Assembly (NCBI RefSeq): GCF_001427875.1
Contig: NZ_LMHK01000002.1
Coordinates: 62,001 to 126,000, forward strand
DNA: 64,000 nucleotides
Reading direction: 5' to 3'
Source: Devosia sp. Root685
Lineage (GTDB): Bacteria; Pseudomonadota; Alphaproteobacteria; Rhizobiales; Devosiaceae
A model generated the notes under the pieces. The model did no database searches, was not told the DNA's origin, and was given only the letters and a program-made list of their open reading frames with translations. How positions within the stretch are numbered: position 1 is the stretch's first letter; every line of letters starts with the position of its first letter. Below are positions 27,506-35,730 of the stretch, in pieces. The position numbers and the translations under genes were made by a program.

Positions 27506-28796
27506 CGAGCCCGTCCTTCTTTATGGCGCCGGGCGTGAAGCCAATTCGACGCGGCAATTCCTCAAACGCATTCAACCGGACCTGAAAGTCTTCGTGACGG
27601 TGGATTCCGGCACGGCGGATATCCCCGAGACGGAAGCCATTGCGGCGGCGGACCTTCCGGCCGCCATCGCCGCACGGCGCTTCGGCACCATCGTCAAAAG
27701 CCCGGGCGTCTCGCGCTACAAGCCGATCCTTGCCGCGGCGTCCGAGGCCGGAATTGCTCTAACCTCGAACCTCAATCTCTGGGGCGCCACCTACCGGCAG
27801 GGGCGTACGGTCATCGCCATTTCCGGCACCAAGGGCAAATCGACGACGGCGACGCTGGTGCACCTCATGCTGACCCGCTCCGGCCTCGATGCGGGCTTAG
27901 CTGGCAATGTCGGTCTCGCGCCCCTCGAAATCGCCGACAAACACGCCATCGTGGTCTTCGAACTGTCGAGCTACCAAACCGCCGACATGGGTTTCATTCC
28001 CGATATCGCCGGTATCACCAATCTCTATCCCGAGCACGTCGACTGGCACGGTTCGGTCGAGCGCTACTATGACGACAAGCTCAATCTGGTCGACCGCGAC
28101 GGCAGCTTTGCCGTTGCGCTGGGCCATGCCGCAGCCAGCAATGCCCGCGTCGCCAAGGCGGTGCGCGACCACCGCCGGCTGGTGCAGCCGCTGTCCGCCG
28201 AGCAAGCCATCGCCCTCGAAGGCGCCGTCTCCCGCTCGCGTCTCAAAGGAGCACATAATCTCGACAACGCCATTCTCGCGGCCGAAATCGCCCTCGCAGC
28301 CGGCGCAACCATGGACGGGATTCTCGCCGGCATCGCCGCATTCCGGCCCCTGCCCCATCGCCTCGAAGAGCATCGCATAGGCTCGCTGACCGTGGTCAAC
28401 GATTCCATCTCGACGACGCCTGAGGCGACCAAAGCCGCGCTCGCCGCCTATCCCGGCCGGCGCATCGCGCTGATCGCCGGCGGCCACGAGCGCGAGCAGG
28501 ACTATGCCGAGCTCTCCACCCTGCTTGCACCGCGCGGCGTGACCACGCTCGTCACCTTGCCCGTAACCGGCGAACGCCTGGCGACGGCAACGCGCAAAGC
28601 GGCCCCGGATATCGACGTGACGGAAGCGCCTGACCTGGAAACAGCCATCACGACGCTCGAAGAAAAGCGGGAAAAATTCGACACCATCATCCTGTCGCCC
28701 GGCGCGCCGTCCTATAATCAGTTCAAGAATTTCGAAGAGCGCGGCCAGCGTTTCGTCGAACTCTGCCGCACCCATTTTTCGGACGCACAATCATGA
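27495..28796 (+). CDS. murD2: MurD2-type UDP-MurNAc-L-alanine-L-glutamate ligase
   Basis: Mur ligase of 433 residues that joins glutamate to UDP-MurNAc-L-Ala. N-terminal Rossmann-like domain (VLLYGAGREANSTRQFL), central ATPase with P-loop GTKGKST (111-117), the FELSSYQTADM strand and NLYPEHVDWHGS with the carbamoylated-Lys/Mg region, and a C-terminal domain with HEREQDYAEL and LSPGAPSYNQF. Divergence from ordinary MurD plus linkage to MurL points to the L-Glu-specific MurD2 subgroup. Overlaps murL by 11 bases and the SMR gene by ATGA. Ordinary MurD with D-Glu preference is the alternative. Confidence 0.85.
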   Translation: MRFDEPVLLYGAGREANSTRQFLKRIQPDLKVFVTVDSGTADIPETEAIAAADLPAAIAARRFGTIVKSPGVSRYKPILAAASEAGIALTSNLNLWGATYRQGRTVIAISGTKGKSTTATLVHLMLTRSGLDAGLAGNVGLAPLEIADKHAIVVFELSSYQTADMGFIPDIAGITNLYPEHVDWHGSVERYYDDKLNLVDRDGSFAVALGHAAASNARVAKAVRDHRRLVQPLSAEQAIALEGAVSRSRLKGAHNLDNAILAAEIALAAGATMDGILAGIAAFRPLPHRLEEHRIGSLTVVNDSISTTPEATKAALAAYPGRRIALIAGGHEREQDYAELSTLLAPRGVTTLVTLPVTGERLATATRKAAPDIDVTEAPDLETAITTLEEKREKFDTIILSPGAPSYNQFKNFEERGQRFVELCRTHFSDAQS

Positions 28797-29125
28797 ACGG
28801 GGCCGCCTATCTCGCCATTGCCATTGTCGGCGAGGTAATCGCCACCTCGTTCCTCCGCGCCTCGTCCGGCTTCACCCAGCTTGTGCCTTCCATCGTGGTG
28901 GTAGTGGGTTATTGCATAACCTTCTATTTCTTCTCGCTTGCCCTGCAGACTATTCCGGTGGGCATCGGCTACGCCATCTGGTCTGGCGTTGGCATCATTC
29001 TCGTCTCGATCATCGCATTCTTCGCTTATGGCCAGACGCTGGATCTACCGGCCCTGATCGGCATCGGGCTCATCCTCGCGGGTGTGCTTGTGATCAACCT
29101 CTTCAGCCAGTCGAGCGCCCATTGA
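28793..29125 (+). CDS. Small multidrug resistance (SMR/EmrE-type) transporter
   Basis: Four-helix inner-membrane proton antiporter, 110 residues. The essential Glu14 is in IVGEVIATSFLRAS, and YAIWSGVGI in the third helix is the conserved SMR signature. EmrE-type members export quaternary ammonium and other lipophilic cations; the A-T-S-F-L-R-A-S segment favours EmrE over Gdx/SugE guanidinium exporters. Start ATG 28793 overlaps the MurD2 stop by four bases, so it is translated with the murL-murD2 message, which is unusual company. A palindromic repeat follows. Confidence 0.92.
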   Translation: MNGAAYLAIAIVGEVIATSFLRASSGFTQLVPSIVVVVGYCITFYFFSLALQTIPVGIGYAIWSGVGIILVSIIAFFAYGQTLDLPALIGIGLILAGVLVINLFSQSSAH

Positions 29126-29164
29126 GGCGCCGGAGATTCACGTTTTAGATAACCTGACAGCAGT

Positions 29165-29249
29165 CCTCATGGTGAGGTGCTTTGCAGAGCAAAGCCTGGA
29201 ACCACGAGGACGTGATGCCAAAACATCCCGGCACGTCTCGTGGTTCGAG
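29165..29249. repeat. Large palindromic intergenic repeat, copy 2 (right arm truncated)
   Basis: The left arm (29165-29214) matches the arms at 10847-10983, including CTCATGGTGAGGTGC, TTTGCAGAGCAAAGC and GAACCACGAGG. The right arm (29232-29249) keeps only the inner CACG-CTCGTGGTTCGAG and is cut off four bases before the stop of the 29254 gene. The two copies show the element is dispersed and mosaic. Confidence 0.85.
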
Positions 29250-29253
29250 TGCG

Positions 29254-30990
29254 CTAGTAAGCCGTCACCAACGACAACTGCGGCACCCCAGCCTCGGTCA
29301 GCGCAATGCGGATGCGATCGAGCAAGGCGGTGTCGGTAATGCGGCGGCGGAGTTGCGTCACGATCCCCACATTGCGAAAGCTGGGAACGGCGAGCACGCG
29401 CGGCAATTGGCGCGAAACCTGCGCATCATCACCTGTCCCTTCCGCCGCCAGGATCGCCAGCACCGGCCCTATCTCCCCATCCGACCTCGAATAAATCTCG
29501 GCGAAACGTGCTGCCTTGGCAAAGTCCCCGTCCCGCAAGGCTGCGAGCGCGGGCACCCCATAATACCAATCGGGAATGATCGTATAGGCAGACAGCGCGC
29601 GCTGAGCCAACGGCAAGGCCTGCTCGAGCTGGCCGATAAAGGCCATGTGGCGCGCATGGGCTGCTAGCGCATCAAGATTGGACGGATTGGACTGCATGGC
29701 CGTACCATAGGCGGCCTCGGCGAGGTTATGCTCCCCAATGGCCTCGTGGAGGCGCGCCCGCTGGTCCCAAACAAAGCTGCTGGTCGGCGACAATTGCACC
29801 GCCTGGGCCAACATCTCGCCAGCCACGCGGAAACGCTCAAGCTGGCCCGAGGTGGACGCATCGGGCGCGTTCACCGCTTCCGCAGTCAGGCTCGCCATGG
29901 CAGCCAAAGCGATGCCGCTCGCCTGGCCGTGCTCGATCAGGGCGGCGTAGCACGATCGTGTTCGCTCGGCGGCCCCAACGGTGGCGCTCTCGCGATACAT
30001 GGTGAAAAGCATGCGGCAGAGATAGGGGCTCTCGCTCCCCGTAACGCTGTTCTGGCTTAGATACTGCCGCGCCCGTGCGTGCAGAGGCCCTCGGGGATTG
30101 CCGAGAACATCAAGAATGTTGACGGAGAGCCGATCGATACGCCCCGGCTCGGCCAGTTGGTCCGCCGTGAGAATGAGTGAGCGATTCCACACCACGCCGT
30201 TGATCGAAAGATCGGTGAGGATAATGCTGTATTGCAGGTTCGCAGGCACCGCCGGATCACGCCGCACAATTCCGGTCAGCACAAAGCCATTGGCCGGGCT
30301 GGGCGGCGCATTGGCCGCGCTACGCCCACCATAATCGACCGACAGGAAATGCAATTGCTGCAACCGGCTGACAAGGTCCACCGCCAGCCCCGAAACGGAG
30401 GCGGTGATCGAGGGATCATCGGTGAGGTTCTGGAACTCCATGACCCGCAAGATGGGCTCTTGAATAGCAGCGTTCGCCGTAACCAATTGCTCTTGTCTCG
30501 GCCCCCAGGTGGAGAGCGAATAGGCTAGCGCAGCGGCGCCTATCGCAATGACCAGAAGCACGAGCCATGACACAGTGACGTGTCCACGCGGCGCGGGTGC
30601 CTCACTCCCTTCAAGGTCTACGAAAGGCGCGGCCGGCTTGGCGACACCATCGGACACAACAAAATCGGGAACATACCGTCCGATCGGCAAGATAATTTGC
30701 AGCCGCTCATCCGCGCCGGGGCCGCGATAATACTGATCTAACAGACCTCTTAGACGCCGCGCCTGCACCCGCACGATGGGATCGCTCTGCGGATCGAAAT
30801 CGGCCGGGCGCCCAAAAACATCAACGGCAATCGAATAAGCCTTGATCGACTGACTATCGCCGTCGAGCCTGCGATTGACGATATAGTCGAGAAAGCGCGT
30901 GAGTTGGGGCGATCTGGCCATTTCAGGCCAGGTCGTGAGACGATCCAGCGCCGCCAGCACTGCATCCCTATCGTCAGTGGCCTCGGCCAT
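29254..30990 (-). CDS. Membrane-anchored protein with regulatory N-domain and TPR-like C-domain
   Basis: A 578-residue protein often annotated as adenylate cyclase or TPR protein in rhizobia, but with no cyclase domain. Residues 1-115 form a conserved domain with PQLTRFLDYIV, IKAYSIAVDVFGR, FDPQSDPIVRVQARRLR and PIGRYVPDF, resembling a winged-helix-type signalling module. One transmembrane helix is at about 138-160. The remaining 400 residues are an outer part with an OMP-like/TolB-type start (ILRVMEFQNLTDDP) and alpha-helical TPR-like repeats (AEAAYGTAMQSNPSNLDALAAHARH). A CadC-like membrane-bound regulator is plausible but unproven. Start ATG 30990. Confidence 0.7.
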   Translation of the reverse strand: MAEATDDRDAVLAALDRLTTWPEMARSPQLTRFLDYIVNRRLDGDSQSIKAYSIAVDVFGRPADFDPQSDPIVRVQARRLRGLLDQYYRGPGADERLQIILPIGRYVPDFVVSDGVAKPAAPFVDLEGSEAPAPRGHVTVSWLVLLVIAIGAAALAYSLSTWGPRQEQLVTANAAIQEPILRVMEFQNLTDDPSITASVSGLAVDLVSRLQQLHFLSVDYGGRSAANAPPSPANGFVLTGIVRRDPAVPANLQYSIILTDLSINGVVWNRSLILTADQLAEPGRIDRLSVNILDVLGNPRGPLHARARQYLSQNSVTGSESPYLCRMLFTMYRESATVGAAERTRSCYAALIEHGQASGIALAAMASLTAEAVNAPDASTSGQLERFRVAGEMLAQAVQLSPTSSFVWDQRARLHEAIGEHNLAEAAYGTAMQSNPSNLDALAAHARHMAFIGQLEQALPLAQRALSAYTIIPDWYYGVPALAALRDGDFAKAARFAEIYSRSDGEIGPVLAILAAEGTGDDAQVSRQLPRVLAVPSFRNVGIVTQLRRRITDTALLDRIRIALTEAGVPQLSLVTAY

Positions 30991-31258
30991 TTTACCCCCG
31001 TGCGGGGGTTAATAGGGACCCCTTACATGTAAATTGCAACCCCGACTTACCTGAATTTTACCCGAGTTTGCCTATCCGCGCCGGACGACTTCACGCATAT
31101 GCCGGGCGTCAGTTCGCTGAGCAGACACGGTTCCGATGGCTAGGCCCCGCCGGATGCGTGAAACCACCCAAGAGTTTCCGAACCACCATGCGCCCCGGCG
31201 GCCGCATGTTTCTCCACAAGAGTGATTTGCCCGGCGTTCTTCGGGCAGAGGTAAGCGT

Positions 31259-31705
31259 GTGACCAGTCCGTTTGCACAGGCGCCCTTCATCGGGCTGATC
31301 GACGACGATGGCCATTCGGCCCGCCTGTTCATGCGTGGGCTGGCGGCCAATGAAGGCCCTTCGGTGCGCCACTATGGCAGCGACGAAGAAGGTGTCGCAG
31401 ATCTTTCGGAAGTGCTGAGCGATCCGCAATCGCACTGGCCGGAGGTGCTGGTGGTGGACCTTAAGGGTCACAGCCGCGCCAACCTTGAGTTTGTCCGCCG
31501 CCACCAGGCCTGGTTGCACCAAAAGGGTGTCGCGCTGGTGGTGATGGTGCCGCCCACCGATCGGGCCGGGCGCATGATCTATCTCGAAGCCGGCGCTACC
31601 GCCGTCTTCTTCCGCCAGCCGGAAGCCGATGCCTATCGGCACGAACTGGCGGGCATTGCGAATTTCTGGGCGCGCAGTGAGCGTCTGGATGCTGTTGGCA
31701 TGTAA
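31259..31705 (+). CDS. Degenerate response-regulator receiver domain protein
   Basis: Stand-alone receiver-like protein of 148 residues starting at GTG 31259 (AGAGGT upstream). It keeps the acidic pocket (D15-D-D17) and a phosphoacceptor-like Asp67 in VLVVDLKG, but the conserved Lys near the C terminus is replaced (FFRQP) and the Thr/Ser switch is unclear (VVMVPPT). No output domain. It could be a phosphorylation-independent or pseudo-receiver. There is no adjacent kinase; the neighbours are the membrane regulator-like protein (divergent) and an MgtC-like protein (convergent). Confidence 0.75.
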   Translation: MTSPFAQAPFIGLIDDDGHSARLFMRGLAANEGPSVRHYGSDEEGVADLSEVLSDPQSHWPEVLVVDLKGHSRANLEFVRRHQAWLHQKGVALVVMVPPTDRAGRMIYLEAGATAVFFRQPEADAYRHELAGIANFWARSERLDAVGM

Positions 31706-31961
31706 CTCCTGCGTCCACAGGTTGCGTGCCTGGACGGAGAACAGCGCCGCGAGCCACGGTTTTGACCGTGTCCTGCGTCCCAGGCGTTGTCCTCCGTCTT
31801 CGAAATACAGACGTCGATCTGCACCATCGACGTCTGACACCGCTGGTTCAACTCCAAGTGAGCTAGCGTGCGGGCAAACGGTTGCGGTACCTCCCGATCG
31901 CGACCGTACGGGGGGAGAGGCATCTCGTCCGGCAGCGCTACTGTCCCTCAGCGCAGTTGGG

Positions 31962-32516
31962 CTATCTATCCTGCCTCTCCCCGCGGCCCAGCTTCTCCGC
32001 ATTCTCTTCAGCCGCATCGTCTTCTCCGGCCTTGTGGCCGATGAGGCGATGCGACAAAGCCCGCATGGCCGCAAGCACGAGAACTGCCAGAATGGTCGTT
32101 CCGGCCGCCACGGTGTAAAATCCGAGCGCACAGGCGACGCCAACGGCGCCGGCCATCCACATTCCGGCGCCTGTCGTCAGCCCCTGCACACTCCCCCCGG
32201 AGCGGAAGATAGCGCCGGCGCCCAAAAAGGCGATGCCTGCCGTAACGGCCTCGACCGCGCGAATGGGATCGGCCTGCACGCCCGCTCCGCTGCCCGTGCC
32301 GATCGTGTGAAATATCTCGAAGGTGAGGATGGTGAAGAGAGCGGCAGCCACCGCGATAAGAATGTGGGTGCGCAATCCAGCTTCAGCTGTGCGCACTTCG
32401 CGCTCGAAGCCGATCACCGCCCCGCAGAACGCAGCGATGATCAGCCTGATGGCGATGATATGTTCAGGAAGATAAGTCTGGGTTAGTCCAAAGCTATTGC
32501 CCGTATCCATGCCCAA
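31962..32516 (-). CDS. MgtC/SapB-family inner-membrane protein
   Basis: A 184-residue membrane protein with four or five hydrophobic helices. The family core is seen in RLIIAAFCGAVIGFERE (about 25-41), AGLRTHILIAVAAAL and AVTAGIAFLGAGAIFRSGGSVQGLTTGAGMW. MgtC proteins are linked to growth at low magnesium and to modulation of ATP synthase in pathogens; in soil bacteria the role is unclear. The charged C-terminal tail (GEDDAAEENAEKL) is cytoplasmic. Monocistronic. The 256 bases between it and the receiver gene contain no gene I can support. Confidence 0.88.
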   Translation of the reverse strand: MGMDTGNSFGLTQTYLPEHIIAIRLIIAAFCGAVIGFEREVRTAEAGLRTHILIAVAAALFTILTFEIFHTIGTGSGAGVQADPIRAVEAVTAGIAFLGAGAIFRSGGSVQGLTTGAGMWMAGAVGVACALGFYTVAAGTTILAVLVLAAMRALSHRLIGHKAGEDDAAEENAEKLGRGERQDR

Positions 32517-32570
32517 AATCCGAAAGTGACGCTGCCGTCACAATCGCAGGGGCATGGACTTGGTTCCGCC

Positions 32571-33617
32571 TCAGGAAGCGACGCGGATTTGCAGCTTCAC
32601 GTCGTCCGGGCGCGCCTCGACCGCGCGGTCGAATGCGGCCTTGGAGTCTTCGAAAGCAAAAGTCTCGGAGATCAGCGGCTTCAAATCCACCTTGCCCGAG
32701 GCAATGAGCGCAATCGCCCGGTCATATTGGTGAGCGTAGCGGAAGACGTTTTCGATCCGCAGTTCCTTGGCCGAGGCAGCGGCGATATCGACCTTGGTCG
32801 GCTCCACCGGCAGACCAACCACCACAATGCACCCACCGGGCCGCGGCAGGTCCATGATCGTCTCCCAGGCGCGCGGTGACCCCGAGCATTCAAACACCAC
32901 GTCCGCACCCCAGCCCTCGGTCAATTCGCCGATCTTCTCGATGAGATTGGTCTCGCGAATATTGACCGGAATGATGCCTTGATAGCGCGCGGCAATATCG
33001 AGCTTGGGTTGGGCGAGGTCGGCAACGATAACCCGGGCACAGCCGCCAGCCAGTGCCGCCAGCGCCACCATTGTGCCAATCGGGCCGGCACCAAGCACAA
33101 CGGCGGTGTCGCCCGGCGTGATGCGGGCCTTGCTGGCGGCCTGCATGCCCACGGCAAAGGGCTCGACCATGGCGCCTTCGGCAAAGCTCACATGGTCCGG
33201 CAGCTTGAATGTGTAATTGGCTGGATGAACGACTTCGGCTGTAAGAACCCCGTGGATAGGCGGCGTCGCCCAGAAGCGCACGGCAGGATCGACATTATAC
33301 ATGCCAAGGCGACTGGCCCGCGAATTCGGATCGGGAATGCCCGGCTCCATGCAAACGCGATCGCCAACCTTGAGATGACTTACGCCCTCCCCCACTTCAA
33401 CCACGGTGCCCGCGGCCTCGTGCCCCAGCACCATCGGCGCCTCGACGACGAAGGGCCCAATGCGGCCATGGGTATAATAGTGCACGTCCGACCCGCAGAC
33501 GCCGACCGTATGAATGGCGATCCGCACCATGCCCGGCCCGACCTCAAGCGGCAGGTCAATTTCCCGCAAGCCGAGTTCATGCTGCTTTTCCAGAACCAGC
33601 GCGCGCACCTTGGCCAT
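32571..33617 (-). CDS. NAD-dependent xylitol/sorbitol-type dehydrogenase
   Basis: Zinc medium-chain alcohol dehydrogenase, 348 residues, oxidising a polyol to a ketose. Catalytic zinc ligands are Cys41 (VCGSDVHYY) and His66-Glu67 (GHEAAG); the Rossmann motif is [13 protein letters not shown]. The structural-zinc loop has no cysteines ([21 protein letters not shown]), as in bacterial xylitol dehydrogenases, and [10 protein letters not shown] is the polyol-dehydrogenase signature. Substrate choice between xylitol, sorbitol and relatives cannot be fixed. Single gene, with no transporter beside it. Confidence 0.9.
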   Translation of the reverse strand: MAKVRALVLEKQHELGLREIDLPLEVGPGMVRIAIHTVGVCGSDVHYYTHGRIGPFVVEAPMVLGHEAAGTVVEVGEGVSHLKVGDRVCMEPGIPDPNSRASRLGMYNVDPAVRFWATPPIHGVLTAEVVHPANYTFKLPDHVSFAEGAMVEPFAVGMQAASKARITPGDTAVVLGAGPIGTMVALAALAGGCARVIVADLAQPKLDIAARYQGIIPVNIRETNLIEKIGELTEGWGADVVFECSGSPRAWETIMDLPRPGGCIVVVGLPVEPTKVDIAAASAKELRIENVFRYAHQYDRAIALIASGKVDLKPLISETFAFEDSKAAFDRAVEARPDDVKLQIRVAS

Positions 33618-33732
33618 GACATCCTCCAGACTCTTATGGCGCGAGCATTAGCCCATCACTTGAGCAACAGCCAGTGCCTCGCAGGAGCAAAACCACCGAT
33701 AATTCGACTACCGCCGCCCGGCGCGCCAAGGC

Positions 33733-33894
33733 TTAGTTTGGCGCTGCGGGCATGGCCATGCTGTAGACGATATAGATGACGATGAAGGCGATCACGACGC
33801 CGATCAGCGACATGACGAGCACACGCGCGTTCATTTTGCGCGGACTGGCCTGACGCACCTCGGTCGTGCTCTTGTGGGGATCGTAGGTTTCCAT
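33733..33894 (-). CDS. Small single-span membrane protein (53 aa)
   Basis: 53 residues from ATG 33894 with a good GGGAGAAG ribosome site. A polar N terminus (METYDPHKSTTEVRQASPRKMNAR) precedes one hydrophobic helix (about 26-47, VLVMSLIGVVIAFIVIYIVYSM) and a short tail. It lies in the gap between the dehydrogenase and the divergent ade gene. Looks like a genuine small membrane protein; family not recognised. Confidence 0.7.
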   Translation of the reverse strand: METYDPHKSTTEVRQASPRKMNARVLVMSLIGVVIAFIVIYIVYSMAMPAAPN

Positions 33895-33993
33895 GGTCTT
33901 CTCCCAAAAAGTCTCGGGAATCCAACGCCTGTCGATAGGCAGGGTTCCTTGGTGGGGGCTTGACGCAGCGAGCGGAGCGACCGACTTTCCGGC

Positions 33994-35727
33994 ATGTTCA
34001 GCCCAGAGTCCGCAGATATGACCCCCTCCGCCCTCCTTACCCGCATGATCATGGCCGGACAGGGCAAGGAACCGGCGGATCTCGTCATCCGTAATGTGGG
34101 CATGGTCGACGTCATCACCGGCGCAGTCACGATTACCGACATCGCAATCGTCGCCGACCGTATCGTCGGCACCCATGCGCGCTATGAGGGCAAGACCGAG
34201 ATCGACGGCAGCGGCCGCTTCGCCGTGCCCGGCTTCATCGACACCCATCTCCACATCGAATCCTCGCTGGTGACCCCACTCGAATTCGACCGTTGCGTGC
34301 TGCCGCACGGCGTCACCACCGTCCTTTGCGACCCCCACGAAATCGCCAATGTGCTGGGGGCCGAGGGCATCCGCTATTTCCTCGACAGTGCCGAACGCAC
34401 CATCATGGATGTGCGGGTCAACCTCTCCTCCTGCGTCCCGGCAACACCCTTCGAAACAGCGGGCGCCCAGCTGGAGGTGGAAGACCTTCTCCCCTTCCGC
34501 AGCCACCCCAAAGTGCTGGGCCTGGCGGAAATGATGAATTTTCCGGGCGTGCTCAACGCCGATCCCGGAATTCTCGCCAAACTCGTGGCCTTCCAGGACG
34601 GCCATGTCGACGGCCACGCGCCACTCCTTCTCGGCCAGGGCCTCAACGGCTACCTCGCCGCCGGCATCCGCACCGACCACGAAGCCACCAGCGCCGCTGA
34701 GGCGCGCGAAAAACTCGCCAAGGGCATGGCCATCCTCATCCGCGAGGGTTCGGTTTCGAAAGACCTGCAAGCGCTGGCCGAAATTCTCGACGAGAACACT
34801 TCGGCCTTCGTCGCGCTCTGCACCGATGACCGCAATCCGCTCGACATTGCCGAGGAAGGCCATCTCGACAGTTCAATCCGGCGTCTGATCGCCATGGGAC
34901 GGCCGCTGCACCACGTCTATCGCGCCGCCAGCCACTCGGCCGCCCGCATCTTCGGCCTCAGGGATCGCGGCCTGCTCGGTCCCGGCTGGCGTGCCGATAT
35001 CGCGGTTGTCGATAGCCTCGAAGATTGCCGCGTCTCCGATGTCATCGCGGCAGGCCGTATCGTAACGCCCGAGCTGTTCGAAACCCGCAGCACCGTCGCC
35101 CCAGTCGGCCTCCACTCCGTCAAAGCAAAACCCGTTACCGCCGAGGCTTTCATCACCGAGCCCAAACCCGGCCAGAACCGCGTCCCGGTCATCGGGGTAA
35201 AACCCGGCCTCATCCTGACCTTCCGCGAAGAAGCCAGCCTCGCCTCGACCGAAAAAGGCCTGCAGCCCGACACCGACGCAGATGTCATCAAAGTCGCCGT
35301 CATCGAACGCCACGGCAAGAACGGCAATATCGGCCGCTCCTTCGTCACCGGTTTCGGCCTCAAGCGCGGCGCCATCGCCTCCTCGGTCGGCCACGACAGC
35401 CACAACATCACCGTGGTTGGCGCCACCGACGAAGACATGGCCGTCGCCGTCAATCGCCTGATAGAGCTGGGCGGCGGCTTTGCCGTTGCGGATGGCGGCA
35501 AAGTAACAGCCGAACTGGCCCTCCCCATCGCCGGCCTCATGAGCCTCAAAAGCTTCGAGGATGTCGCCCACGACCTCCACCACCTGCGCGACGCCGCCAA
35601 GGCGCTCGATTGCATCCTGCCCGAACCCTTCCTGCAGGTCGCCTTCCTCGCATTGCCAGTCATCCCACATCTCAAGATGACCGATCGCGGCCTTTTCGAC
35701 GTCGATAAATTCGATTTCGTGAGCTGA
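33994..35727 (+). CDS. ade: Adenine deaminase
   Basis: Deaminates adenine to hypoxanthine, the entry point for adenine into the purine degradation genes downstream. Amidohydrolase-superfamily protein of 577 residues: PGFIDTHLHIESSLV carries the first metal pair, then DPHEIANV, GHAPLL (His), and the C-terminal half with the adenine-deaminase-specific RSFVTGFGLKRGAIASSVGHDSHNI. Start ATG 33994; ATG 34018 (MTPSALL) would remove eight residues. Followed after three bases by an S15-type hydrolase. Divergent from the small membrane protein. Confidence 0.95.
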   Translation: MFSPESADMTPSALLTRMIMAGQGKEPADLVIRNVGMVDVITGAVTITDIAIVADRIVGTHARYEGKTEIDGSGRFAVPGFIDTHLHIESSLVTPLEFDRCVLPHGVTTVLCDPHEIANVLGAEGIRYFLDSAERTIMDVRVNLSSCVPATPFETAGAQLEVEDLLPFRSHPKVLGLAEMMNFPGVLNADPGILAKLVAFQDGHVDGHAPLLLGQGLNGYLAAGIRTDHEATSAAEAREKLAKGMAILIREGSVSKDLQALAEILDENTSAFVALCTDDRNPLDIAEEGHLDSSIRRLIAMGRPLHHVYRAASHSAARIFGLRDRGLLGPGWRADIAVVDSLEDCRVSDVIAAGRIVTPELFETRSTVAPVGLHSVKAKPVTAEAFITEPKPGQNRVPVIGVKPGLILTFREEASLASTEKGLQPDTDADVIKVAVIERHGKNGNIGRSFVTGFGLKRGAIASSVGHDSHNITVVGATDEDMAVAVNRLIELGGGFAVADGGKVTAELALPIAGLMSLKSFEDVAHDLHHLRDAAKALDCILPEPFLQVAFLALPVIPHLKMTDRGLFDVDKFDFVS

Positions 35728-35730
35728 CCG

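Noticed and set aside
31068-31262. A 64-codon plus-strand frame before the receiver gene
   Set aside because: Arg-rich, overlaps the real GTG start, with no good ribosome site.
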